Shown here piece after piece: positions 26,693 through 36,617 of a DNA stretch of 64,000 nt; position 1 is the first letter of the stretch, and each line of letters opens with the position of its first letter. The notes under the pieces are model-generated. The model saw only the letters and a program-made list of their open reading frames with translations, searched no databases and was not told where the DNA came from. The stretch is from the NCBI GenBank assembly GCA_030427865.1, contig JAUICK010000006.1, positions 62,001 to 126,000 on the forward strand, read 5' to 3'. Position numbers and translations under genes: made by a program. The stretch is from Bacteroidia bacterium (GTDB lineage Bacteria; Bacteroidota; Bacteroidia; Flavobacteriales; Flavobacteriaceae).

Positions 26693-26873
26693 TTTAAATT
26701 TTAAAAAATTGAAGAATTAAAAAAATCAAAGATAACTATTATGAAATAATTTAGTTTGTTTCTAAGTTTATTTTCTTACATTTAGATAACATCAAATATA
26801 AAGCCTTTGAAACAGTTTTATATCTTTACGTAAGGTACAAGCAAATCGAAACTGGACAAAAAATTGAAAAAAA

Positions 26874-27653
26874 ATGAAAAAAATATTATTACTTATTGTT
26901 TTAAGCATATTAATTCCAGATAAATTATTAGCTTGTAATTGGGTTTCAAGTTCTTTTTGCTCTACAAGTCAATCCTCACTTTTTCAAAATGACTTAATTG
27001 TTTATGGAAAAATTATTGCAATCGACAATGACGGAATAGATTTTGAAATCATAGATGTTTTAAGAGGCCAAGAAAATAAAACAATTATAAGAATTTGGGA
27101 TGGTGTTGACTTTGAATGTAATGGAACTTTCTCAATGGCTGCAGCTGAGTTAGGAACTATTAACAATCATTTAATTATAATATTACCTAAGATAGCTGAA
27201 AAGAAAAGCTCTTGGGAAGTAATTGGAGATTACAGAAGACCTGATTTTTTTGAATACACCCCCAATTTAAGAGTTGAAAATGAAATTGTTTATGGACTAA
27301 TTTCTGGAATTGAAACCTATCCATATGTTGAAGAGCAAGCAACTTACGAAAACTTCAAAAATTCTTGGAATAGTAATAATGATTGTTCTTCAGTTGTTCT
27401 CAAAAACGAAAATTATAAATTTGAACAATTCAAAGTTTTATCGCTATCAAACAACAAATTTAAAATCGTTTTAAGTAATTCATCGAAAAAACAATTGAAT
27501 ATTTATAATGTATTTGGTTTAAAAGTGAAATCTGAATTTCAAGTGAATAATGAAATTGAAATAGACTTATCTAACTATTCTACAGGCGTATATTTCATCA
27601 ATTTAGTTTATGAAAACAATGAAATAAAAACCATAAAATTGATTAAAAAGTAA
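26874..27653 (+). CDS. Secreted protein with type IX secretion sorting domain
   Basis: A 259-residue protein with a Sec signal (MKKILLLIVLSILIP), a central domain of about 140 residues that I cannot name (LIVYGKIIAIDNDGIDFEII, then VLRGQENKTIIRIWDG, with several cysteines), and a C-terminal type A sorting domain from about residue 185. That domain has QLNIYNVFGLKVKSEF, LSNYSTGVYFINLV and ends in KTIKLIKK. Such domains send proteins out through the type IX system of Bacteroidetes. It is a single gene. Confidence 0.82.
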   Translation: MKKILLLIVLSILIPDKLLACNWVSSSFCSTSQSSLFQNDLIVYGKIIAIDNDGIDFEIIDVLRGQENKTIIRIWDGVDFECNGTFSMAAAELGTINNHLIIILPKIAEKKSSWEVIGDYRRPDFFEYTPNLRVENEIVYGLISGIETYPYVEEQATYENFKNSWNSNNDCSSVVLKNENYKFEQFKVLSLSNNKFKIVLSNSSKKQLNIYNVFGLKVKSEFQVNNEIEIDLSNYSTGVYFINLVYENNEIKTIKLIKK

Positions 27654-27849
27654 ATACCATAGCCTAAACTCCTTGTGTACAACTAATTAGGTGCGACTAA
27701 CTTACTCCATAAGGGGCATCTCACTAAACAATATAAAACATTAAAACAATACGTTGTAAGGCAGTTAAAAAAATGAGCATTAATAGAATTTTAGAAAAAT
27801 ATAAACTGATTAAAAAAATGCCTTATAGTAATGTGTAACCGCCATCAAA

Positions 27850-28623
27850 TTATTTCAAAAACTCACAAACCTCTTTATAAAATTGAGTAGGTTTTTCTGC
27901 ATGCAACCAATGCCCAGCGTTTTTTATTTCTACAATTGTTGCCTTTGGGAAATGTGCATCTATGATAGACACTTCATTTTGAGTGATATAATTAGACTTA
28001 TCGCCTTTTAAGAATAAAGTTTCATTTTCAAAAACAGTAAATGGAGGGAGCGCTTCACCTACTTCAGAATTATTTTCTGTAAGAGATTGTAAATTAAACC
28101 TGTAAGCAAGTTGTCCTTTTTCTTTCCAATACACATTTTTTAGTAAAAATTGACGTACACCAAATTCTGGAATTAATTTCGACAGTTTTTTATCAACTAA
28201 AGTCCTTGTGTTATCAATAGAGAAATCTATAGAGTTTAAACCTGCTAAAATAGCATTATGATGTGGTTGATATTGACGTGGTGAAATATCTACAACAATT
28301 AACTTATCAACCAATTCTGGATACGTAACTGCAAATAACATTGCTGTTTTACCGCCCATAGAATGCCCCATTAAATAAACACTTTCTAATTGATAATGAT
28401 TGATATAGCTGTACAAATCTTGTACTAAAACCTCGTAATTAAATTCGTCTGCATGGAAACTTCTTCCATGATTTCTTTGATCTATTAAGTGAACTTCAAA
28501 ATCATTAGAAAACTGATTTCCTAGAGTTTTCCAATTATCAGACATTCCAAAATAACCGTGTAAAATGAGTAATGGAGTTCCTGTTCCTTTTATGGTTGAG
28601 TGTAAAATTGGGTAATTAGGCAT
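27850..28623 (-). CDS. Alpha/beta hydrolase, YbfF-like esterase
   Basis: A 257-residue cytoplasmic esterase-type hydrolase. The oxyanion segment is LLILHGYFGMSDNWKTLG, the nucleophile elbow is LMGHSMGGKTAMLFA, and the catalytic His lies in IKNAGHWLHAEKPT. The length and the N-terminal HGYFGMSDNW pattern match the YbfF group. The substrate is unknown; acyl-CoA or short-chain ester hydrolysis is typical. It is separated by 94 bases from pdxJ on the same strand. Confidence 0.88.
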   Translation of the reverse strand: MPNYPILHSTIKGTGTPLLILHGYFGMSDNWKTLGNQFSNDFEVHLIDQRNHGRSFHADEFNYEVLVQDLYSYINHYQLESVYLMGHSMGGKTAMLFAVTYPELVDKLIVVDISPRQYQPHHNAILAGLNSIDFSIDNTRTLVDKKLSKLIPEFGVRQFLLKNVYWKEKGQLAYRFNLQSLTENNSEVGEALPPFTVFENETLFLKGDKSNYITQNEVSIIDAHFPKATIVEIKNAGHWLHAEKPTQFYKEVCEFLK

Positions 28624-28717
28624 TTGTATTGTTGGATTTTTAGATTTCTCAATCGCTTAAAAAAGCTAATTTCGAAATAACAACTGAGACTGAATACATT
28701 TAACTGTAAACTTTAAA

Positions 28718-29431
28718 CTATTGAAGTCGATGTAAATACATATTCACAACATTCTCTAAACCCAGATACAAACTCTCGGCAATTAAAGCATGTCCAATAG
28801 AAACTTCTGCTAAATTTGGTATATTATCTTTAAAAAATTTAATATTATCTAAACTCAAATCATGACCTGCATTAATTCCTAAACCCAAATCGTGAGCTAA
28901 AATTGCAGCTTCTGCATACGATTTTACGGCTTCTGTATTTCCTTTTTCAAACTCACTCGCAAACTGTTCTGTATACAGCTCAATTCGGTCTGTGCCTGTT
29001 TTTGCAGCAGCTTCTATAAACCTTTTATCAGTATCAATAAAAATAGAGGTTCTAATTTTATTTTGTTGAAACTCTTGAATTACTTCTTGTAAAAAAGATT
29101 GGTTTGTAATTGTGTCCCACCCTGCATTAGATGTTATAGCATCTATGGCATCTGGCACCAAAGTAACCTGAGTTGGTTTTACTTCTAAAACCAAATCCAT
29201 AAACGATTTTATAGGATTTCCTTCAATATTATATTCTGTAACAACACTATTTTTTAAATCTCTTGCATCTTGATAGCGAATATGTCTTTCATCTGGTCTT
29301 GGATGAATCGTAATTCCTTCTGCACCAAATTCTTGAATATCTGTTGCCACTGTTAATAAATTCGGCACATTTCCTCCACGAGAATTTCGTAAAGTTGCTA
29401 TTTTGTTGATATTTACACTTAACTTTGTCAT
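28718..29431 (-). CDS. pdxJ: Pyridoxine 5'-phosphate synthase
   Basis: Condenses 1-deoxyxylulose 5-phosphate with 3-amino-2-oxopropyl phosphate to pyridoxine 5'-phosphate, the last ring-forming step of the DXP-dependent vitamin B6 route. At 237 residues it is a full TIM barrel. Family motifs are [20 protein letters not shown], the catalytic [25 protein letters not shown], and the phosphate loop [12 protein letters not shown]. It is divergent from the CBS-nadK operon, with 60 bases between. Confidence 0.97.
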   Translation of the reverse strand: MTKLSVNINKIATLRNSRGGNVPNLLTVATDIQEFGAEGITIHPRPDERHIRYQDARDLKNSVVTEYNIEGNPIKSFMDLVLEVKPTQVTLVPDAIDAITSNAGWDTITNQSFLQEVIQEFQQNKIRTSIFIDTDKRFIEAAAKTGTDRIELYTEQFASEFEKGNTEAVKSYAEAAILAHDLGLGINAGHDLSLDNIKFFKDNIPNLAEVSIGHALIAESLYLGLENVVNMYLHRLQ

Positions 29432-29491
29432 TGTCTAAAATTAGACTGCAAAGGTAAATTATTAAATCATTTTATCCTATATTCGTAAACG

Positions 29492-30151
29492 ATGAATATG
29501 AACGATTACATCTTAGAAGAAATAAAACCATTACGTTTAAAAGATACTGTTAAACTTGCCCAAAAAGTATTTAAAAACTATCCTATTACACATTTTCCAG
29601 TAATTGAGAACAATAAATTATTAGGATCTTTTGCTGAAGAAGATATACAAACCGTAGAAAATAAAGAAGTTGAGTTAGTCGCTTACGCACATTTATTACA
29701 TTCTTTTTTTGCGGATGAAAAAGCAACTGTCTTAGAATTATTAAAAATTTTTGCAGACAATGACACTAATATTATTCCTGTTTTAAACGATGAAAAAGAC
29801 TATTTAGGGTATTTTGATTTGCGTGATGTATTAGACGTTTTTTCTACAAGCCCTTTTATGATTGAAGAAAGTGAAACCTTAATTATAGAAAAATTGAGAA
29901 ATGATTATTCTATGAGCGAAATTACTCAAATTGTAGAATCTAATGGAGGGAAATTATTAGGGTTGTATATTTCTGAAAAATCATCAGAATATGTGCAAAT
30001 TACTTTAAAAATAATTTCTGATGAAGTGAATGAGATTATGCAAACTTTTAGAAGGTATGATTATAAAATTATCTCTATGCACGAAAATGATATTTATTTA
30101 GAAGACTTAAAAAACAGATCAGAATATTTGCAAAAATATTTAGAAATGTAA
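29492..30151 (+). CDS. CBS domain protein
   Basis: A 219-residue cytoplasmic protein with two CBS motifs (about residues 15-55 and 65-115: FPVIENNKLLGSFAEEDIQT and IIPVLNDEKDYLGYFDLRDV), which usually bind adenine nucleotides. An ACT-like C-terminal part follows (YVQITLKIISDEVNEIMQTF). No catalytic domain is present. It is the first gene of a run leading to nadK 28 bases later; the pairing with nadK is conserved in Flavobacteriaceae and suggests nucleotide sensing (inference). Confidence 0.88.
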   Translation: MNMNDYILEEIKPLRLKDTVKLAQKVFKNYPITHFPVIENNKLLGSFAEEDIQTVENKEVELVAYAHLLHSFFADEKATVLELLKIFADNDTNIIPVLNDEKDYLGYFDLRDVLDVFSTSPFMIEESETLIIEKLRNDYSMSEITQIVESNGGKLLGLYISEKSSEYVQITLKIISDEVNEIMQTFRRYDYKIISMHENDIYLEDLKNRSEYLQKYLEM

Positions 30152-30179
30152 GTATAGTAAGACTTAAAGAAAAAACATA

Positions 30180-31079
30180 GTGAAAAAAGCAGCAATTTAC
30201 GGTCAATCTTACGCAATTTCTTCAAAAAAAGAAATTCATACTTTACTAAAAGTTTTAGAAAAAAATAACATCGATTTTTACATAGAACAGCAATTTTATC
30301 AACTTCTAACAAAAAACAAAGTTTTAAAAGACACCTACAATTACTTTAAAAGCTTTAACGATTTAGATAGTTCTTTCGACATTATGTTTACAGTGGGTGG
30401 AGATGGTACTTTTTTACGTTCTGTAACTCACATTAGAGACTTAAACATCCCTATTTTAGGAATTAACACAGGCAGGTTGGGTTTCTTAGCAATTGTACCA
30501 AAAGATGTTATAGAAGAAAGTATTGAATTGGTTTTAAAAGGAGAATACACCTTACAAGAACGTTCTTTATTATCTGTAAAAACCACACCAAAAGTTGCAG
30601 ATTTTTCCGAATTAAATTTTGCCTTAAACGAGGTTACAATCGCAAAAAAAAACACAACTTCTATGATAGGTGTAAAAACGTATTTAAACAAAGAATACTT
30701 AACCAATTATTGGGCAGATGGCTTAATAATTGCCACACCAACAGGTTCTACAGGTTATTCTTTAAGTTGTAATGGCCCAGTAGTATTGCCAGATTCTAAA
30801 AACTTAGTAATAACACCTATTGCACCTCATAACCTTAATGCAAGACCCATGATTATTTCTGATGAAACTAAGATAAATCTCGAGGTAGATTCAAGAGAAA
30901 AAAGCTACTTAATTTCATTAGACTCAAGAGTAACATCTGTACCAAAAAACACAAAGATTTTTATAGAAAAAACATCTTTTACTATTAAAAGTATTTTACC
31001 TAAAAATCAATCGTTTTTAAAGACTTTACGAAGCAAACTTTTATGGGGAGAAGACATTAGAAATAAAACAAACCTTTAA
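30180..31079 (+). CDS. nadK: NAD kinase
   Basis: Phosphorylates NAD to NADP in the cytoplasm. The start codon is GTG (30180-30182), giving MKKAAIYGQSYA. The diacylglycerol-kinase-type motif GGDGTFLRS with NTGRLGFLA and the second motif ATPTGSTGYSLSCNGP are intact, and the C-terminal strand SYLISLDSR is present. At 299 residues it has the normal length. It lies between the CBS gene and the DUF6089 gene in the conserved flavobacterial order. Confidence 0.96.
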   Translation: MKKAAIYGQSYAISSKKEIHTLLKVLEKNNIDFYIEQQFYQLLTKNKVLKDTYNYFKSFNDLDSSFDIMFTVGGDGTFLRSVTHIRDLNIPILGINTGRLGFLAIVPKDVIEESIELVLKGEYTLQERSLLSVKTTPKVADFSELNFALNEVTIAKKNTTSMIGVKTYLNKEYLTNYWADGLIIATPTGSTGYSLSCNGPVVLPDSKNLVITPIAPHNLNARPMIISDETKINLEVDSREKSYLISLDSRVTSVPKNTKIFIEKTSFTIKSILPKNQSFLKTLRSKLLWGEDIRNKTNL

Positions 31080-31185
31080 CGTATTTCTTGCAATATTTTT
31101 TTAAAATAGTTGTTATTCAAAAAAGACTGAATATTAACTTTATAAAGCAAATTGAAATTCCTATATTTGCTCGCTATTTTTTAAA

Positions 31186-31863
31186 ATGAAAACCAAAATA
31201 TTATTTTTTTTACTCGTTAGTTTTTCCTCTATTTTTATTGGACAAGTACATGAAGTTGGCTTAACATTAGGAGGTTCTAATTATGTAGGAGACGTAGGTA
31301 GAAATAACTATATTTATCCTAACAAACCAGCAGCTGCCGTTTTTTACAAATACAATTGGAATCCAAGAATAGCTCTAAGAGCAACCTATAGCTATATTCC
31401 TATTCAAGGTAATGACCTAAATGCCGATACAAAATTTAGAAAAGATAGAGGCTTTAATTTTACGAATACTATTAACGAATTTGGTGTAGGATTAGAATAT
31501 AATTTTTATGAATACGATTTATCTTCAGATGATAAAACTTGGACACCATATTTACTTTTAGAATTAGTAGGCTTTAACTATACAAATGTAGAATCTCATC
31601 CATCAATAGGAACAATTAACTACGGAAACAAAACTTCTTATGCAATTCCTTTCGGATTTGGTTATAAGTCCAAATTATATGGTACTTTAGCGTTTGCAAT
31701 AGAAGCAAAATTTAGATATACTTTTGTAGATGATTTAGACCTTGTTTCTAATATAACACCTAATGTAAATTTAGAAGGCACAGGTAATGATTGGTATATG
31801 TTTACAGGCGTTTCTTTAATATATACGTTTGGTAGACCTGCATGTTATACAAAAGGATTATAG
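31186..31863 (+). CDS. DUF6089 outer-membrane beta-barrel protein
   Basis: A 225-residue protein with a Sec signal (FFLLVSFSSIFIGQ) and alternating amphipathic strands ending in aromatic residues, the pattern of a small barrel. The segments VGLTLGGSNYVGDVGRNNYI and AIPFGFGYKSKLYGTLAFAI fit DUF6089. It is placed 3 bases before uppS, in the conserved run to bamA, so a role in outer-membrane assembly is likely but unproven. A -7-like TATATTTG lies at 31162-31169. Confidence 0.88.
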   Translation: MKTKILFFLLVSFSSIFIGQVHEVGLTLGGSNYVGDVGRNNYIYPNKPAAAVFYKYNWNPRIALRATYSYIPIQGNDLNADTKFRKDRGFNFTNTINEFGVGLEYNFYEYDLSSDDKTWTPYLLLELVGFNYTNVESHPSIGTINYGNKTSYAIPFGFGYKSKLYGTLAFAIEAKFRYTFVDDLDLVSNITPNVNLEGTGNDWYMFTGVSLIYTFGRPACYTKGL

Positions 31864-31866
31864 TAT

Positions 31867-32610
31867 ATGGATAAAAAACTACTTATTGATTTAGACCGAG
31901 TTCCAAAACACGTTGCCATTATAATGGATGGTAATGGACGCTGGGCAAAAAGTCAGGGAATGAATAGGGTTTTTGGGCACAGAAATGCTTTAAAATCGAT
32001 ACGAGAATCTTTAGAATCTGGAGATGAAATTGGTGTAAAAGCAATTACCTTATATGCTTTTTCTACCGAAAACTGGAAACGACCTAAATATGAAGTAAAT
32101 GCACTAATGAATCTTATGATAAGTGCTTTAAACGACGAACTTCCTGGTTTTCAAAAAAAGAATGTACAAGTAAAATCTATTGGAAATCCAGATAATTTAC
32201 CCAAAAGAGCACAAAAAACACTCAAAAAAGTTATCGAAGAAACAAAAAACAATACGGGTATAATTCTTTCTTTGGCTTTAAATTACGGTTCAAGAGAAGA
32301 AATTGTTAATGCTTTTAAAAACATATCTAAAAAAGTTGTTAATAAAGAACTTAATATAGAAGAAATTGACGAAAATACTATAAAAAACCATTTATATACA
32401 TTTAATTTGCCCGATGTTGATTTAATGATAAGAACAAGCGGAGAACAACGCATTAGTAATTTCTTATTGTGGCAGATGGCATATGCCGAATTATATTTTA
32501 CAGATATACTTTGGCCAGATTTTAGACAAGAGCATTTTTATGATGCGATTATAGATTACCAGAATAGAGAACGAAGATTTGGAAAAACAAGCGAACAAAT
32601 TACAGAATAA
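31867..32610 (+). CDS. uppS: Isoprenyl transferase (undecaprenyl diphosphate synthase)
   Basis: Makes the C55 lipid carrier for peptidoglycan and other wall polymers by adding isopentenyl units to farnesyl diphosphate. At 247 residues it has the normal length. The active-site motif is VAIIMDGNGRWAK, followed by FGHRNALKS and, near the end, RTSGEQRISNFLLWQ and YAELYFTD, which close the substrate site. It is the middle gene of the DUF6089-uppS-bamA run. Confidence 0.97.
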   Translation: MDKKLLIDLDRVPKHVAIIMDGNGRWAKSQGMNRVFGHRNALKSIRESLESGDEIGVKAITLYAFSTENWKRPKYEVNALMNLMISALNDELPGFQKKNVQVKSIGNPDNLPKRAQKTLKKVIEETKNNTGIILSLALNYGSREEIVNAFKNISKKVVNKELNIEEIDENTIKNHLYTFNLPDVDLMIRTSGEQRISNFLLWQMAYAELYFTDILWPDFRQEHFYDAIIDYQNRERRFGKTSEQITE

Positions 32611-32617
32611 ATTTTTT

Positions 32618-35173
32618 ATGAAATTATTTTCTGCTGCAATAGTAATATTTACAATATTTTTTACATTTAGTGCAAATGCACAAAATAAAAAAGACAGTTT
32701 ATCAACTATAAAAAAAGACACTTTACAAATAAAAAATATTACTTACGAAAAAGGTAAAGAATATATTTTAGGAGGTATAAGTGTAACCGGTTTAAAAAAA
32801 TTTAGCGAAGAAACTGTAAGAGTTTTTACAGGTTTAAGAACTGGTCTTCCAATAAAATTACCCGGAGACAAACTAACAAGTGCCATAAAAAAATTATACG
32901 AAAGCAAGCAGTTTAGCAATGTCGATGTTTATTTATCTAAAGTAGATGGTAATACAGTATATCTTCAATTCGATGTTCAAGAACTACCCCAATTAAACAA
33001 GGTTCAAATTACAGGAGTTAAAAAAGCAAAAGCTAAAGAATTAAAAAAAGAAGCTGAGTTAAAGTTAGGCGCAATGGTTACAGACAACCTTATTGTAACT
33101 ACAAAAAACTATTTTACAAAAAAATATACCGATAAAGGTTTTTTAAAAGCCAAAGTTAGTTTAGATGTACAAAGAGACACTGCAGATATCAATACTGTTA
33201 ATATGTCTATTTTTATAGATAAAGGCAAAAAAATTAAAATTAAAGACATTATCTTTAAAGGTAACAAAGCGCTATCAGACAAAAAGCTCAAAAAAGCGAT
33301 GAGCAATACTAAAGAAAAGTTTATTGGTCGTTTTTGGAAAACTTCAAAATATATCGAAGAAGATTATCAAGAAGATTTAGAAAGCATCTTAGACAAATAT
33401 AGTAGATTAGGTTATAGAGATGCTCGAATTCTTAGCGATAAAATTACTTGGAATGATGACAATACCATTAACATTCATTTAGAATTAGAAGAAGGAAGAC
33501 AGTATAGATTTGCAGAAATTTTATTTGTTGGTAATAAAGAATATACAGACGAACAACTACAAAGCTATTTAAGAATAGAAAAAGGCGATATTTACAATGG
33601 CGCTGTATTAAAAGAACGTATTAAAGGAGATGGTACACCAACTTCTCAAGATATCTCTACACTTTATCAAGATAATGGGTTTTTATTTTCTTCTGTAAAT
33701 GCAGTAGAAACAAAAGTAAAAAACGATTCTATTACAGTAGAAATTAGAATACGAGAAGACGAAAAAGCTCGAATAAGAAAAGTTACTGTATCTGGAAACG
33801 ACAAAACTAACGACCATGTTTTATTTAGAGAAATACGTGTTAAGCCAGGAGACTTATTTAGTAGAAGTGCAATTATTAGGTCTATTAGAGAAATTGGACA
33901 ATTAGGTTTCTTCGATGCAAATGTTTCTCCAGATGTAGTGCCCGATTATCAAAACAAAACTGCAGATATAGATTTTACTGTTGTAGAAAAAGGAGGAAGT
34001 CAAATAGAATTACAAGGTGGTTATGGTGGCGGTTCTTTTATTGGTACATTAGGTTTATCTTTTAATAACTTTTCGATAAGAAATATATTTAATAAAGAAG
34101 CTTACAAACCATTACCAATGGGAGATGGACAAACATTATCGTTAAGATTACAAACAAGTAGAACATTTAGCACCTATAGTTTTTCATTTACAGAACCATG
34201 GTTAGGAGGTAAAAAACCACAATCTTTGTCTTTTTCTATATATTCTTCTAATCAATACCAATTAAACCCACAAACTTTTGATGTAGATAGAAGTAGAAGT
34301 TTAGGAATTATTGGTGCCTCAGTAGGTCTTGGAAAACGTTTAAAATGGCCAGATGATTATTTTCAACTATCACAAACAATTGCATACCAAAGTTTTAGAT
34401 TAAAAGATTATGGTTTTAGAGTTGGTAACGACGTTCTTAATAATGGTACATTAAATAACTTATCTTACAATGCAGTTATAGCAAGAAACTCTGCAGGTCC
34501 AAGTTTAATTTTTCCAACCTATGGTTCAGAATTTTCTTTTGGAGTAAAAGCTACTTTTCCTTACTCATTAGTAAACGGAAAAGATTACAAACAGCCAAAT
34601 GGATTAACCAATACAGAAAAAAGTGCTTTTTTAGCAGATAAATACAAATGGTTAGAATATTACAAGTTTAATGCAAAAGGAAAATGGTACACTTCTTTAG
34701 CTAATAAGTTAGTTTTAATGACTAATGCAGAAATGGGTATTTTAGGATATTATAATTCTGAAGTAGGCTTATCTCCTTTCGAAAGATATTTTGTTGGTGG
34801 AGATGGTATTGCTGTTTTTCAATTAGATGGAAGAGAAGTTGTTGGTTTAAGAGGTTATGAAAACAATAGGTTATCTTCTATAGATGGTGGTTCTATATAC
34901 AATAAATTTCAATTAGAACTTCGTTATTCTATTACAGATTCACCTTCTGCATCTATATATACTTTAGGTTTTTTAGAAGCAGGTAATTCTTATGACAATT
35001 TTAGTAGCTTTAATCCGTTTGAATTAAAACGTTCAGCAGGATTAGGAGTAAGAATATTTATGCCAGCATTTGGTTTATTAGGGATAGACTTTGCTCATGG
35101 TTTCGACCCTTTACCAGGTCAAAACGTAAAATCTGGATGGCAAACACATTTTATTATTGGAAGACAATTCTAA
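32618..35173 (+). CDS. bamA: Outer membrane protein assembly factor BamA
   Basis: The core of the outer-membrane protein insertion machine. I start it at the ATG at 32618 (MKLFSAAIVIFTIFF), which gives a proper Sec signal cleaved near ANAQ; an upstream in-frame ATG lies inside uppS. POTRA repeats occupy about residues 50-440 (for example GISVTGLKKFSEETVRVFTG and VTVSGNDKTNDHVLFREIRV). A 16-strand barrel follows, with the lid-lock motif VGLRGYENNRLS and a C-terminus ending in FIIGRQF. The 851 residues are normal. It is followed by two OmpH genes. Confidence 0.96.
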   Translation: MKLFSAAIVIFTIFFTFSANAQNKKDSLSTIKKDTLQIKNITYEKGKEYILGGISVTGLKKFSEETVRVFTGLRTGLPIKLPGDKLTSAIKKLYESKQFSNVDVYLSKVDGNTVYLQFDVQELPQLNKVQITGVKKAKAKELKKEAELKLGAMVTDNLIVTTKNYFTKKYTDKGFLKAKVSLDVQRDTADINTVNMSIFIDKGKKIKIKDIIFKGNKALSDKKLKKAMSNTKEKFIGRFWKTSKYIEEDYQEDLESILDKYSRLGYRDARILSDKITWNDDNTINIHLELEEGRQYRFAEILFVGNKEYTDEQLQSYLRIEKGDIYNGAVLKERIKGDGTPTSQDISTLYQDNGFLFSSVNAVETKVKNDSITVEIRIREDEKARIRKVTVSGNDKTNDHVLFREIRVKPGDLFSRSAIIRSIREIGQLGFFDANVSPDVVPDYQNKTADIDFTVVEKGGSQIELQGGYGGGSFIGTLGLSFNNFSIRNIFNKEAYKPLPMGDGQTLSLRLQTSRTFSTYSFSFTEPWLGGKKPQSLSFSIYSSNQYQLNPQTFDVDRSRSLGIIGASVGLGKRLKWPDDYFQLSQTIAYQSFRLKDYGFRVGNDVLNNGTLNNLSYNAVIARNSAGPSLIFPTYGSEFSFGVKATFPYSLVNGKDYKQPNGLTNTEKSAFLADKYKWLEYYKFNAKGKWYTSLANKLVLMTNAEMGILGYYNSEVGLSPFERYFVGGDGIAVFQLDGREVVGLRGYENNRLSSIDGGSIYNKFQLELRYSITDSPSASIYTLGFLEAGNSYDNFSSFNPFELKRSAGLGVRIFMPAFGLLGIDFAHGFDPLPGQNVKSGWQTHFIIGRQF

Positions 35174-35237
35174 GAAAACTGTAAATTTGCAATACTAAAG
35201 TTTTTTTGGCATGGTTTTTTCTAAATACATTATACAA

Positions 35238-36035
35238 ATGAAAAAAATATTTTTATTAGTCGTTCTTTTATTTACTATTAGTACTTCTTTGGGGCAAAGA
35301 AATCAAGTAATTGCTTACATAGACATGGAATATATTTTAGAAAATATTCCAGAATATCTTGAAGCACAGAATACTTTAAATGCTAAAATTGCAAAGTGGA
35401 GAAAAAAATTAGATGACCAAGCAAGGCACATCGAAATTCTAAAAACAGATTTAGCTAATGAAAAAGCTATTCTAACTAAAGATTTAATTGAAGAAAAAGA
35501 AGAAGAAATAAATTTAAAACAAGTAGAGCTCAGAAGATTAGAATCTTTATATTTTGGCCCTAAAGGCGATATGTTCTCTGTAAGAAAACAATTAGTTAAG
35601 CCAATACAAGATCAAGTATATAATGCAATACAAAGCATTTCTAAGCGAAAAAAATATGATTTTGTATTTGATAAAACAAGTGATTTAGTAATGCTATATT
35701 CAAATAAAAAATACGATATTAGCGACCTTGTTTTAGCAACCATAGACAGAACAAGATTAGTCAATCAAAAAAACGAAAAAAGAAAAGCAAAGAAAAACGA
35801 AAAGAAAATCACTCCAAAAAAGGAATTAACTGAAAAGCAAAAGACAGTTATAAAAAAGAAAGAAGATGCTATAGCTAAAAAAATTGCAGACAAAGAAGCA
35901 AAAAAGAAACTAATTGCAGAAAAAAGAAAAAAACTCTTAGAACAAAGAGAAGAAAAAAGAAGACTTTTAAGAGAAAAAAAAGCAGCTGCTAAAAAGAAAA
36001 AAGAACAAGAAAAAAAAGATAAGAATAATAATTAA
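35238..36035 (+). CDS. OmpH/Skp family periplasmic chaperone with long charged tail
   Basis: A 265-residue exported protein starting at the ATG at 35238 (MKKIFLLVVLLFT). The OmpH core (about residues 20-175: VIAYIDMEYILENIPEYLEA, then a long coiled coil, then KKYDFVFDKTSDLVMLYSNK) is followed by about 90 residues of mostly Lys, Glu, Arg and Ala, a helical tail that normal Skp lacks. Skp chaperones deliver unfolded outer-membrane proteins to BamA, in agreement with the neighbouring bamA gene. The tail is the odd feature. Confidence 0.9.
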   Translation: MKKIFLLVVLLFTISTSLGQRNQVIAYIDMEYILENIPEYLEAQNTLNAKIAKWRKKLDDQARHIEILKTDLANEKAILTKDLIEEKEEEINLKQVELRRLESLYFGPKGDMFSVRKQLVKPIQDQVYNAIQSISKRKKYDFVFDKTSDLVMLYSNKKYDISDLVLATIDRTRLVNQKNEKRKAKKNEKKITPKKELTEKQKTVIKKKEDAIAKKIADKEAKKKLIAEKRKKLLEQREEKRRLLREKKAAAKKKKEQEKKDKNNN

Positions 36036-36047
36036 ATTAAAACAAGA

Positions 36048-36554
36048 ATGAAAAATTTAAAAACGTTACTATTAATTGCTGTATTTACTTTAGGTGTTGG
36101 TGGTGTTGCAAATGCACAAAAATTTGGTCATATCGACTTTGAAAAATTAGTAGCTGAAATGCCTGCAACAAAAGCACTTAAAACTGATATGGAAAAGTTA
36201 GGAAAAACTTACCAAGATGAAATAGTTGGGATGGAGAAAAAATTAGAAGCTACACGAAAAAAGTACATTGCAGAATCTAAAACTCAAACTAAAGCAACTA
36301 ACGATAAAAGAGCTCAAGAATTGCAACAAGAAGGTCTAAAATTAGAGCAAGCTAGAAGAATTGCATACCAAGACATGCAAAAAAAGCAAGCAGATGAATT
36401 ACAACCTATAATTGAAAAAGCTCAAAAAGCAATCGAAGATGTTGCCGCTGCAAAAGGTATTACTTATGTTTTTGACGCTTCTGTAGGAAAAGGTTTATTA
36501 GTAAAAAAAGGAGAAGATTTATATAATGCAGTTAAAGCTAAATTAGGCTTCTAA
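36048..36554 (+). CDS. OmpH/Skp family periplasmic chaperone
   Basis: A 168-residue protein with a Sec signal ending near NAQ (VFTLGVGGVANAQKFGHIDF). The OmpH coiled-coil core has MPATKALKTDMEKLGKTYQ and the C-terminal strand GITYVFDASVGKGLLVKKGE. It is the short form, without the charged tail of the preceding paralogue 12 bases upstream. It ends at a clear terminator, closing the bamA operon. Confidence 0.93.
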   Translation: MKNLKTLLLIAVFTLGVGGVANAQKFGHIDFEKLVAEMPATKALKTDMEKLGKTYQDEIVGMEKKLEATRKKYIAESKTQTKATNDKRAQELQQEGLKLEQARRIAYQDMQKKQADELQPIIEKAQKAIEDVAAAKGITYVFDASVGKGLLVKKGEDLYNAVKAKLGF

Positions 36555-36576
36555 ACAAACCTAACAAATAACATTA

Positions 36577-36607
36577 AAAACCTACTGAACTCAGTAGGTT
36601 TTTTTTA
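36577..36607 (+). terminator. Terminator of the bamA-OmpH operon
   Basis: A 12-base perfect stem (36577-36588 with 36591-36602, loop AC) followed by a long T run, 11 bases before the murI start. Confidence 0.85.
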
Positions 36608-36617
36608 TTTTTACACG

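Noticed and set aside
27654-27849. Spacer with a 21-codon frame (27773-27838) and an ACGTTGTAAGGCA word that recalls recombination sites
   Set aside because: The peptide has no conserved feature, and a single short word without inverted partners is not enough to call an integron-type site.
32579-32617. Upstream ATG for bamA inside uppS
   Set aside because: Using it would bury the Sec signal behind 13 charged residues; the ATG at 32618 gives a normal signal peptide.
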